Shown here: positions 36,002 to 47,800 of the stretch, piece by piece
How the letters are laid out: every line of letters starts with the position of its first letter
Numbering within the stretch: the stretch's first letter is position 1
Assembly (NCBI RefSeq): GCF_003073045.1
Contig: NC_037600.1
Coordinates: 17,252,352 to 17,316,351 of the forward strand
Reading direction: 5' to 3'
DNA from: Pomacea canaliculata
Lineage: Eukaryota; Mollusca; Gastropoda; Architaenioglossa; Ampullariidae
DNA: 64,000 nucleotides
Notes under the pieces: model-generated
Told to the model about the DNA's origin: nothing
Database searches by the model: none
Seen by the model: only the letters and a program-made list of their open reading frames with translations
Translations under genes and position numbers: made by a program

Positions 36002-37231
36002 CGAGAGTTGTTCAAACAGTTCTAAGCCTCACCCAGAAAGAAGAGCCATAGCTGAACTTTTTTTGTTGGGGTAATACACTACCACTTCTTATGAAACTAG
36101 AAACACTGATGCAGATTTCTGTTTTAATTTGTGTGCATGTGAGACCCATGTAAGGGTGAAGAGTAGTGTGACAAATCTAAATGAACAAAACAGAGCCCCA
36201 AGCAGACATAAAGTATTTGGAGAAGAAACACCCAAGGAAATCCATGAGGACGTGGTACAGACACTTGCTGAGGACTCCCCTTCCTAAGCAACTGTGAAGA
36301 AGTGGGCTGCTGATTTCAAGCAAGGCAGGGTCAGCACAGAAAATGACCTTCAGTTAGGTTGTCCAAAAACCTCAACCACTGCTGATCAAGTTGATACCAT
36401 TCACCCAATGGATTTGGATGATGGATGTCTTATTGTCCAGCAGATAACTAAGTCCATAGGCATCAGTTCTGGTTCTGTCCACACTGTTTTTACTGAGATC
36501 TTGTGAATGAGCAAGCAATCTACAAGATGGGTCCCAGCTGCCGCCAGAGGAGAAAGTGCGAAAGGTTGACATTTCCAGGACACTTCTGACTTGCTTTCAG
36601 GCTGACCCGAGAATGACACTGCACATTAGTAACTCAAGATAAAACCTGGGTTCATCACTTCAGACCTGAATTAATGATTCAAAGCAGTGGACACACTGTG
36701 GTTTTTCACCCCTGAAGAAGCTCAAGCAGGCAGCGTCTGTTAGCAAAGTGATGGCTTTGTTTTGGGTATTCTGAATGTGTAAAGAGGGAAAAACTATTAA
36801 TGAACAGTACTATGCATCAGAACTAACGCAACTGAAGGAAGCAAGTCGAAACGCAGAGGGAATCTGAGGACAGGTATGCTGTTCCTCCCGCATAACATGC
36901 CCATTCACTCTGCTCAGGTTGCAATAGCTGAAGAAGCCAACTGTGTCTTTGAATTGCTACCCATTCCTTACCTGATCAGGCATAGCTCCATCCGATGTCT
37001 GCCTGTTTCATCAAATCCCACCTACATGGTCGCCATTTTGGAACAGTGATGAGGTCATATGTGCTGTGGAGGACCAGAATGCCACCTTCTTCCATGGTGG
37101 GATTGCAATTCAGAGCATGGTTGAACCAAGTATATTGATGTCAAGGAGGATTGTGTAGAAAAATTGTGAAAAACTGTCTTATTTCTACAGCTCCTTCTGA
37201 GTGAGGCTTAGAACTTTTTGAACAACCTTCG
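36002..37231 (+). mobile_element. Mariner element, 1,230 bp, inactive
   Basis: The ends pair as imperfect inverted repeats (cgagagttgttcaaacagttc at the left, complement of gaactttttgaacaaccttcg at the right), flanked by TA (36000-36001 and 37232-37233). The length fits a full-size mariner. The whole element is present but the transposase is broken, so it is a dead copy. Confidence 0.9.
36180..37160 (+). pseudogene. Mariner transposase relic
   Basis: Recognisable blocks in order are LAEDSPS and VKKWAADFKQGR (first helix-turn-helix), SIGISSGSVHTV (second helix-turn-helix, about 36455-36490), KTWVHHFRPE (first catalytic aspartate block, near 36650), QWTH-like text, KEGKNY and LTQLKEASRNAEG. 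At the second catalytic site, where mariners have a DNA-type aspartate motif, the readable text is HNMPIHSAQVAIA, so the aspartate is lost. Several stops and frameshifts are present. It is closest in wording to the mariner families common in arthropods and molluscs. Confidence 0.8.
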
Positions 37232-37233
37232 TA

Positions 37234-37640
37234 TCATTATCATTACAAGTAAACATCAGTTTCTAGGATTTAAATTTTATGTATACATGCATGTGTTGTT
37301 GCTGTTGCAACATACCTGCAACTCAGTTTCTCTTCTTGAAGGAATATTTGTTTTAGAACATTTCCAATGCTGTTGTCAGTTCACATTTAAGCTACGTGCT
37401 TTTCATTACATGATTTTGACACTCATCTGCGCTGGTAATTTAACTGATATTCATTTTTCTGTTTCATGTTGTTAGTAAGCAGTTTGCAGAACACAAATGT
37501 CTTGACAGATATTGTATGAGTAAGCCTCTTTATTCTGATCTAGCTTCCATCTTTTAACTCTGTTCTTTTAACATCCATTTCACATACATCATACCTGCTT
37601 ACATCATTCTCCTGGTGATGTCATCAGGGCTTCTGCTAAG
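37234..37640. other. Unassigned intergenic DNA
   Basis: AT-rich, with an 85-codon plus-strand open frame rich in Cys and Phe that matches no family I know. Treated as non-coding. Confidence 0.3.
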
Positions 37641-37925
37641 GCTAAATTCTTTGGGTCCAGGGACCCCTTCTTCAGATTTTTAAGGGTCCCTGTTCTTCGC
37701 CCAAATTGAAGGGGACCCATTGACGAAAACTGAAGGGGTCCTCCGAACTTTTAATGCATACTGTATGCAATTTTTGCATAAGCCGAAGCCCTGTCATTTT
37801 CAATTAACTCAGCTTAACTCTGACTATGAGCTACTACTGCCTTTGAATAAGATGGAGAAGGATGGCCTAACTCGCCCGAGGGGAAAGGGACACTTCAACT
37901 GGCCCGCCCCACCAACTTAAGCCCT
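37641..37925. repeat. Probable dispersed repeat with ggaccc/gggtcc motifs
   Basis: The segment alternates forms of ggaccccttcttcag and ctgaaggggtcc, which are mutually complementary, and is richer in G+C than its surroundings. A 66-codon open frame across it has no domain. It looks like a non-autonomous repeat, but its ends are not defined. Confidence 0.35.
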
Positions 37926-38160
37926 CACACTCACTCACCCGCTTATTCACACATCCATATGCGTACACACTGGTAAACACTTTCACCCGCATGTGCAAAC
38001 ACAGCCGACAAGACAGTTGTACAACAAACAAATTATAATCATAAGAAAACAAGGTCGAATAATGTGAGATGCAATATGGGTCTCTGAATATCTGTCTTCA
38101 AGTTTTGGTGTGTCTGATTAAATGCTATATACATTTTTGTCTATATTTGTGTATATAAAT

Positions 38161-38378
38161 CAGTGGTTCTTAACCGGTGTTCGATCGAACCCTAGGGGTT
38201 CGGTGAGTCGGTCTCAGGGTTCAGCGGAGCCTCCACCACCGAGTTCAAGACACACCCGCAATTCGTGATGACACTAAAGAAGGGTTCGATGATTGTGCAT
38301 ATGAAACTAAAGAAGGTTCGGTGAATGTGCATATGAAACTTGTGGGTTTGGTACCTCAAAAAAGGTTAAGAACTACTG
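38161..38378 (+). mobile_element. 218-bp hAT MITE with perfect 8-bp target duplication
   Basis: It starts cagtggttcttaacc and ends ggttaagaactactg, the canonical hAT terminal form. The 8-bp direct repeat atataaat flanks it exactly (38153-38160 and 38379-38386). Inside, a segment of about 33 bp (actaaagaagg-ttcg-tga-tgtgcatatga) is present twice in tandem. There is no coding capacity. It lies about 430 bp upstream of the LRSAM1 start codon. Confidence 0.95.
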
Positions 38379-38386
38379 ATATAAAT

Positions 38387-38812
38387 GTACACATTTTTTG
38401 AAGATTATTATTTTAAATTGAACTAAACCTTATCATAACGAAAAAAATTGCACTGGAGTTAGCTTTATTTTATTGTCAGCTCACTACTCCTTACCAAAAT
38501 CGACTTTTTAAAATTTGCTCAGCTCCACTCCTTTGATGGTATTGTACCTCTGTTAAAAGCACTTTAATCATGCATTTCACACAAGTAATCCATTTTTACC
38601 TAGCTTTCTTTAAGAAATAAATGTGAGAGGGTGTGTGCATGCATATGTGTATAGATGTAAGTGTAATATTGGCAGCTAGTAGGGTAAAAACAGTTAGGTA
38701 GAAAACAAGTCGTGCTACTGAAAGGCCATTGCTTTATTATTTTGTTGTTTTCAGTAAACTGCACATTGAATTTAACAGGCTGCTTTTGGCATGTAAAAGC
38801 AAAAGCCTGATC
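38387..38812. other. LRSAM1: Upstream flank of LRSAM1, promoter not resolved
   Basis: AT-rich, with a TATAAAT next to the MITE target duplication (38380) but no convincing core promoter. The 5' UTR probably starts within the last 100-150 bp, but this cannot be fixed from sequence. Confidence 0.3.
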
Positions 38813-38875
38813 ATGCCACTTTTTCGACGTCAGAGTGAAAAATGTCGTAAACGGCAGCAACGACAGGAAGTGCTG
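38813..38875 (+). CDS. LRSAM1: LRSAM1 exon 1 (start codon)
   Basis: Twenty-one codons begin MPLFRRQSEKCRKRQQRQ, the basic N-terminus typical of the family (MPLF start). The exon ends before a GTATGT donor in phase 0. The ATG is the first in this frame that matches the conserved start. No TATA box or mapped transcription start is identifiable upstream. Confidence 0.88.
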
Positions 38876-41800
38876 GTATGTGAAGATTCAACTTTTAAGC
38901 TTTAACTGGGGGTAAAATATTCCTTTTTTTTTTTTTTAAATCAGTCAGTAGCGTACCGTTTCATCATTTGTTTATTTCTACAATCCATCTTGTGATAATC
39001 TAATTTAAATATTGAATGGTATGTACTATTGTATGCAAATATTTAAGGCATAAGCTCTTTTATAAAATATGTAGAACTTATGAAACAAATGTAAAATGAA
39101 ATAATCTTAGAATATAAGTTCCTTCCAAAATATTGTTCAGTAATTTCATCAAAGAAAAAGATAAGAGTTTGCTTTTTAGCGCTTCATTGTGGTAATGTAA
39201 ATATTTTTCAGCTATTTATATGCTGCTTATTCTGCCCATAATCATTATGCAGGCACAACAAGACCCAGAACCAAACTTTGATCTGTCAGAATGTGAATTA
39301 CAGGAGGTGAGGCATGTTTCATCTTTGACATACCAAAGCAGCTTTTTAATCTGCTTTTCTGCTATTGACAGTTGTGCTTCAATACTTTAAAACTGCATTT
39401 ATACAAAACTAAACTTATTGCACTTTTTTGCCTCCTAATCATTATAGCTATGTGTTAGTTTCATAATACAGTGATAGATTTCAAATTTAGCCATTTCAGC
39501 CAATGTCTTTCATGACTTTTCCTGATGACTGACTTAGTCTTGAAAAAGCCTTCATCATATTTTGTCATGTTCTCAGCCTGGTTACCATACAATTTCAGCA
39601 TATTTTATATGATTTGTCACTAATATGCTAATAATTGAAAGTATGATTTGACTGAAAATAAAAACACAGTTTTTGACTTTTAGTGGGTTTTTTCCCCTGA
39701 TTTGGATTCTTCATTTAATAATGGGAATACAAGAAAATTTTTAAAGGTTGTTCTATATTATTTGATTACTCAAGTTCCCCAAGCCAGAACCACACAATAT
39801 CTGCACCATTTTATTCTGGTGGCAGTCTCCATTTAGCTAGGACGTGTCTTTGAGTGAAGTTTCTTGTGCAGCTGGCACCCATTACCTGAGTGCCCAGTCT
39901 TTTTTTATTTAAATATATGTTTATATTTAATGTCATACTTGTTGTATCATGTAATGTCTGGTGTAATAGTAACATGGCAGAAAAATAATTTACTGAAAAT
40001 GATTAGAAAAGATATTTTGTGTTTGTATTTTTATTGTAAAATACAGCCTTGCTGGATTCCGAGGAAATTTTACTAAAAGATGCTTAATTTGAAAGCCATC
40101 ATTGCCCAGTGTTAACATACCATAGCTGATGTGCTTTTGGATTCATGGTGTGGTATTTCAAAAATAATTGTTGGCATTCTCTGCATTTGACTTCTAGAGT
40201 TGATAGTAACAACTGTTGTCTACAAACCAGCTTCAAATTCTCATGAACTAATTATGATTATAATGTGCAATCATGTAGGGCAGAATCACATTTATACAGG
40301 AGTGTGCTTTCAGTCCTTGACACAAAATTTAGGTCAATGTGTATTTGTCACTATGTAGTACAGGATGGAATGGGCAATGACAAGGATGAAGTACAAAGGC
40401 AGTGAAGACACAGGTTTGAGAGAAAGGAGAAGGAAGTGTTAGCTAAAACATCACCAATAAAAGGATAGCAGCAAGACAGACTAATCAAGAGATAGTTAAT
40501 AGCAGTAAGTGGATTGTGTTTAGGAGTAGTTCTCATAAAAGAAATGTGTTTTTAATGCATATTTAAAAGACACAAAGGTAGATTACTGGCAGATACAAAA
40601 AAGTAAGGGAGTTTCACTCCTTTGCTGCACCATAGCTAAAAAGCCAATGACAGGAGTGAATAGATTGCACTGAATGCAAGTGCAAATGGCAGCCAATGCA
40701 AAAAGGTGATGAATGACATTGTCCCATTGCTTTGAACACCAGATCTGCAGTAGAGTTCTGTTTTTTTTCTGAAGTTTGTAAATGAACTATGCAGGCCATC
40801 TGAAAGCAAGGGATTACAGTAATCTAACCTTAATAGAACAAACATGCAGATCAAACTCAAAAGCTTGAGCTGAAGAACTGAAGACCGAGGGAGTTTGGGG
40901 CAGAAAGTGGTTTTAGTTTAAACAGAAATTCATTAAGGCAAACATAGCAGTAATTGTTCTCTCATACAGGGTATGCCAAATAGAGCTGAAACCAGCCTGA
41001 TAACAAAGCAGGTAGTGTGTTGCTCTTTGAATGCACAGACATCAACTGAAGAAAGCCTAATAAACTCTGCTGTGTGCTATAGACACTGCATGGATCCAAA
41101 GAAATTTTTCTTCATTGTTGTGTCAGCAGGCTATATCTCTCTGCTCTTAGGTTCTGGGGGGTTGGACTATTGTGCGGGAAGTGGGGCACTCTAGGAACAT
41201 GTCAGTGCGGAACTTGGTAAACATGTGATGTCTGAGTCTGGAGTGACCTGTTCTCAGTCTCATGATAGTCACATATTATTCTCTCTCATTCATCAGATAA
41301 TTGACAAACTCTGTTGTCTGGGTATTCGTAACTGACTTTATGCACTTCAGATTTCAAAAAGGGTATCTGATTAATTTCTTTGACGTTTCCAGTTTCTTGG
41401 ATATAGTTATTTTGCACCTTAGTTTGTTATGCATAAAATTTAGAGGAAGAGGAGTAAAATTGACAAAATGCTTTTATTTCAATGGGCGCCTGTTTTATTG
41501 TGAAGGAGACTTTTCTTCTATTGAGGAGACCTGTGGGTCCCTGTTATTGGAATCTGAGAATAATCTTTGCTGTTGTGGTGGTGTTATACTTTTTAGTTTG
41601 TCACAAATACTATTTTGCAGCCTAAAAACTCTTTGCCTTGGTGAAGGAAAACTGGGTCTGTGTCTTATTTCCTTCTTTTGTGCAATGCAATGCCATAGTG
41701 TGAAAGCAAAGCTTATGAAAAGTAACATTAAAACTAAAGCTACTTCACATTTTTATGCATTGAGAATTATCAATTTTGTGCTGCTTAGATTGATTGAAGC

Positions 41801-44800
41801 ATTCAAGAAAAGGTTGGTCTAATATAACCTTAGGTATTCTGAAGTTATCTTTCTTATAATGATAATGGAGGGCTTATATAGCACAAAATCACAGCATAGG
41901 ACCAGGCTATTCATACATTTTACATTGTAGGAGAAACTTACATTTTCTACAGTTGACCAAAAAGGCCAATTCTCAAGAAATGACATCTAAGATTATCATG
42001 CCATTTTCCAGTTGAGCTTCATGCTTTTAATGGTAGGGGGCTTTTAGTAATTATCAATTATGTTTTATTAGATGTGCTTTATGATTCACTTTGACCCGTT
42101 TCCTAGTATCTGGACCACATTTCAGAGAGAAAATAGCATGAGAGAAAATTTGTATTTTATCAGGTTCCTTCTGGCGTTTATGCAATCTGCAAGGTGCTCC
42201 AAAAAGAGGTAAGACTATTTTTACAGGGATTTACATCATTTTTAGGTCTATAGCTCTCTTCCTGATGTGAACATGTTTGGTCATTTCTTATCCACAAAAG
42301 ATAAAAGCAGCCTTTCCACATAAAAATCTTTCACAAAAAATGATTACTGCCCTTGTTCCTAGTTTCGCTACAAACATTTCTAAAAGCTCATACTGTTATT
42401 CACCTTGAACTATCATCTAAGTTTCTAACTACCTTGTCATAAAAAACTACATGCCATTGAATAATTCCATAGTCTCTGTTGTTGGCATGATGAAAGACAT
42501 TCTTCTTCCTGCCAACCGACTTAATACAAGAGAATGCTGTTGTACATAAAGGAGACCAATAGTGGTAGACCTAGTGACATCTCTTGAGCATCAACATTTC
42601 CCAACTGGTTGCCAGCTTCCTTATGTTGCTCAGTTCCTATATTCTAGACTTCTGTTTAGTTTTTGGTACTATATTGGTACTTTTCATTACTTAACTAGAC
42701 CTATAGATTGTTATAGGTTTTTCCCCCCCATTAACATTGTTTTTGTTTTTCTAAATCTAACATTTGGATGGTTTGCCACTGTCTTTAAGGTTCCTGTACA
42801 GTTTTGGGGTTTTAGATTCTGTCATCAATTTGACGCTTAGATGCATACATGCATGCATGCGCGTGCCCGCACACCCTCCTCACTTCTCACTTGTGCTCAG
42901 AAAAATTTCCATGTGCACTTGTCCCTGACAAAGTCACATTATCTGTCAGGGTTATTGCCTGTCTTTACAAAATACCATCAGTTGTGCTGTACATTATAAG
43001 AGATTCTTCGACATTAGTCCATATATTATTAATGATGGCATGCACAGTTTATTTTGTTTGGTATGGGTATATTTGCTAGTAGATGCATGGACTTTCATAT
43101 ACAGGATGGGCCAAAAGTAGGTATAAAGTGTAGATCAGACTATATTTCATCTTACTGTATATCTACTGCATGCCCACCCTGTATATCTATTAAAAGATAA
43201 AACAGTTTATAATGTAGGATATTTCTGTGCATATATGTGTTGTAGTCAAATCTAGTAAACTAGATTCTCAAATATATGTGTGAAAACAAGTAATGTCATG
43301 GTATTATTGAAAAGTTATGTGTGTTTGTTTTCAAAGGCTCTTTTTCTACACTGCAACTGGCTCAGCTCACTAAATGGAGGTGGAATTCTTTCAGACCTCT
43401 TCTTGTTAAGGGTGAGACATTGAATGATACTTATTAGCTCTTCCAGTGCAGTTCACACCTGAGAATACGAACATCTTCATGGCTGTAGCTCAGTTGCATG
43501 GATAACCAATAATAAATGAGTTTAAGAGAACATCTGCTTAGAAATTTGTAACTGATCATCAGTTAATAGTAACAGATTTGTTATGACATGCCTGTCCCTC
43601 ACAGTGAAAGTTTCAAGGATAAACAGTGAAACAAAACAAGATAGAATAGAAGTAGCAATTCAAAAATGAATAAATGAAGGACAGTTTGCAGCATGATTTG
43701 TTGGGACTGAGGAGGGCCTGTTGGTGTATTTTATCTGCAAATATTTGTGTGATTATGAATGCAGTTAAAAGGTGTGCAGGAGAAAAAGGGAGTGGGTGGA
43801 ATAGTCTGCCTGTTATAAAATGTACAGTCAATTCAGACCACATCAGGACACAATCGTTTTGGTCCTAATAACCTAATAACCAGCTGGTCTGATTACATGA
43901 ACATTCCCTATGTTACAAGATGGGACATGCTATATGTAACATTAAAATGTCATTATTACCTTTATTGTGCAGCACACACACATGGCGAACATACAAAAAA
44001 GAACTACTGTTGCTTATGAACTTTGTTCATTGAAAAATAAATTTACAAATTCTTTGAAATGATTTACACAATACTCAGCATGCAAAGTACAGTTTTAAAA
44101 AAAACTTCTTACCAAATTCCAGTCTACATTTGAAGAACTTATCCAGTGTGATTTGATGCATTCTGACTGCACTTGAACAAAATTGCCACTAACATCTAAT
44201 GCAGCAATGCCTTCATTTCCCTTTCTACATGAAATAGTGGTGCAAAGTTTCAGTGCATTTCCTGGCATCCTGTGTCACTTGCACCAACTGTTTAGGGGCA
44301 TCATCACTTTCCTGGTCTTCTTGTGCTATCATGTGTTTCACTGCAATTTGAGCAACAATTGCAGCATTGTAATATTCATTTTCCTTGTAGCATTGAAGCT
44401 TGTTGTTAATGGATACAAATTCTTTGTAATTTTCGAGTTGTTGATGTTCCACATTTGTCATCATTTTCACTTTTAATCAGCATGTCCACTTCCATTTCCA
44501 TGACCAAATGCTTATGGTGGGTGATGTGGCTACTTTTTCTTATTTGCTGTCATGTTATTTGATCCGATTAAATGGAATTTTGGTCGAAATAAATGAATAA
44601 TGTTAGGCTTATGCAATAGGATTTGTTTGGGTTCTTTAGGATTCTGTCTGAATAAGCAGCTGGTCTGATTACCCAGTGGTCCAATTAAATGGATTCGACT
44701 GTATTTATATAAATCTAGCTTGAATGCTTGTATCATTGGCTGGATTAATCTGTCAGGTACTGAGATCTTCCTCTCCAATATCTCCCTTTAGAAAAATGAG

Positions 44801-47800
44801 CAGTGGTCAAATTTCTCATAGAGAGGAGATAAGACATGCATATTCTTAACTTTAAGAGACCTGGGCTGATAAAGCATCAGCAGCGATGACAATGACCAAG
44901 GACAGTGACCAACTTTATTTGTCCCACTTGGCAATTTGAACATGAAAAATATTTTTAAAATGAAAAAAGACGGCAAGCAACAATTATATATATATAATAT
45001 AAAACCAACAAACAAACTTAATCAAGAATAATTGTGTGCGCACCTTCAGCATTACACACACACACCACTGACACTTCATCTGAGGTTGAGCAGCTGGACT
45101 GCTGATGGCACAAATGATTTCAGGTGTCTATTACTTTTACATATAGGCATGGAATAATGTTTACCTAAGCTTAATAATACAATTCTCTCGTTAGTACATG
45201 TTCAGATATTGACAAAATATGTGAAGCTTTCCTTACTATTTGTTGGTCACAGAAAGAAGCTAAATCCCTGTTTGATACCAATTATCTTAGAGCAGATGTG
45301 GATAATATTGTTCAGACTATTCCTATCATGGACAGAGAGATTGTGAAACCAGTATACAAATGAAAAAGATAAAAGACTGTCAATAAACAACTGGTAGAAA
45401 TGGCCTAAGATTCCTTGACTAACTGAAAAACTTACGCAGAAAGTACATTTTTTGTTGGCCACATTTAACAATGTGTTCAGTGTTGAGAGTCCATTTAAGC
45501 TGGCAATCAAAAACAGTTCCCAGGTACGTGAAAGAGTTAACAGCTTCAATAGGTTTACTATATATCACACTGGGAGCAACAAATTCCTCTTTGATTTTCC
45601 TAAAGTCTATATTTGCTTCTTTTGTTTTGTCTACATTTAACTCCAGAAAGTTCTTGTCGCATCACTGTACAAAATGTGTTAAAGCATTACCATGATCTTA
45701 TGTTCCTGCAAAAGAGTCAACAATGCAGTATCATTAGAGAACTTAATGAGATAACTATACTCCTCCGTACTTCTGCAGCTGTCAGTGTACATGATAAACA
45801 ACAGGGGTGATAGACAACAGCCTTGTAGGAAGCCAGTCCTTTTAACAACTGTATCAGAGTAATTACTATTAACATGCACCCTCTGTGCATCAAGTAAAAA
45901 AATCTACCAGTTGATGTGGAAGATCAAACTTCTTGGCATTCACACATACTAACATTCAGGGAAACACTTGCTATAAAGACCACTAACTTTATTTAAGGTC
46001 AGGGGTGTGAATTTTTATTTCCTTCTTTTAAAATAACAATGTAAAAACAAACTTTATGGTATAGGTGCTTGATCTTCACAACAATGAACTGAAGTGTCTG
46101 CCTGATGATATAGGATTCCTGGAAAGACTACAAGTAAGTAGCATGTTAGCTTTCCTCTGACCTTGTGTACTGACTGCTATGATTTCTGACTATGAAACTG
46201 GCTGATTTGTGAGTAGGAATCTTTAGATCATAGAAGTGATGCTTCTTACAAGATTTATCCAATTTTTTTTAACTAAACATCAAAATCAACAAAAAAAGTA
46301 GAGAAACTAAAGGACTTAAAGGGTTTTTATTTTTATTAACACCCATTTTACAGGGACACACTGAATTTAAAACAATTTTTTTTTTAGATATTAAATTTGG
46401 AAAATAACAAGCTGAAGAAACTGCCTGAAAATATTGGGAAGCTTTCCAATCTGCAAAATCTTAATGTGAAAGGTTTGTATGCACATCTCTGGTCACGAGC
46501 ATGTAGTCAAAAATTATCATGGACTGCCTGCTCGTTTTTTCTTGGTACTTTAGTTTCCTTTCCAATGACTCTCACAGCATAAAATAACCTGTAGGTGGAG
46601 GCAGTTTCCCACCAAACCAACTAACCAAGGAACTTGTGAAATCTGTAATTATTATCAGAACATTCTCTTTAAAGTCACAGAATTAGAAAACTCTGACTAT
46701 AAACTGTAGGATTTGTAGGCACTGAATATGTATATAATGTCGTTTTGCATAGCTGTATCTTTGTCTTACCTAACAACTAAAATATGGTTGCAACCCACAA
46801 TTAGATCTGTATTGACTGGAGTAATATAGTTTTCAACAGATAGCAACCTGTAAAACAAGTAAGTATCTGCGGCCGGTATAGGCTATACTGTTTTGTTTCC
46901 TTTATGAAATGAATTATAAGGAAAAGTGTGGCAGTTCTGCTCTTTTAATGGAAAGTCATTATAATACAAATACAAACAATAATAATATACCTTATAGCCT
47001 TTATGAGGAATTTGGACTTTTTTACAAATGAAATGTATGAATATTTAAAGGCAACCACTTGAGAGAGTTACCCAGTGGAATATGTAATCTGCCTGTACTG
47101 AGGCTTCTGGATGTCTCTAAGAATGAAATAACAAGGCTTAATCAACGCCTGGCTTATGTTCGAACTCTTGAGACACTGCTACTAGATGAGGACAAGATGC
47201 AGTACCCTGCCAAAGGTGGTTATAGTTTTTAGTTTGTTCATGATATTTGAAAGCCTATTTAACCTTATTACTCATGTTTGTTTGTTATATTTTCTTCCTT
47301 TTATTAAGAGTAATTGGAAAGGAGCCGAGAAACACTTTGGAATTTAAATTGATTCTTTAAAGTAAGAAGACATTTTTTTTTAATACAAGGAAAAACTTTT
47401 GTGATAAATATGCTGTGTTCCTCTGTATATAAAACTGATTAAATTACATCTACCACAGATGTGTGCTGTAAAGGAACTGAAGCAATTATGAAATACCTTT
47501 GTGCAGGTATGCTTTTAAGGAATGTTTTGTTTGTTTCGGACTTTATTCATTGCATTTGAAAGTAACACTTTATAAAGTGTAGATATAGATATGTATCTGA
47601 TTTGTCATCATGTTCATGGTGACCATAATTGCTGATAAGCTAGCAAGATTCTGTTTTCATATCATTCTCTTTTAAATACATTAGAACCTTGATTATCCAG
47701 GGTAATGAACGTAGCCCATCATCCAGATAATTGAAAATAATTCTAAAAATCCACAAATGCTAAAATAGGTGCTGTACAGTAAAATTCATACCTTTCTTGT

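Noticed and set aside
40966..40990. MITE terminus-like motif acagggtatgccaaat
   Set aside because: No matching opposite end or duplication was found nearby.
41301..41822. 173-codon open frame in LRSAM1 intron 2
   Set aside because: Low-complexity hydrophobic and cysteine-rich composition, no domain, and lies within an intron of a well-supported gene.
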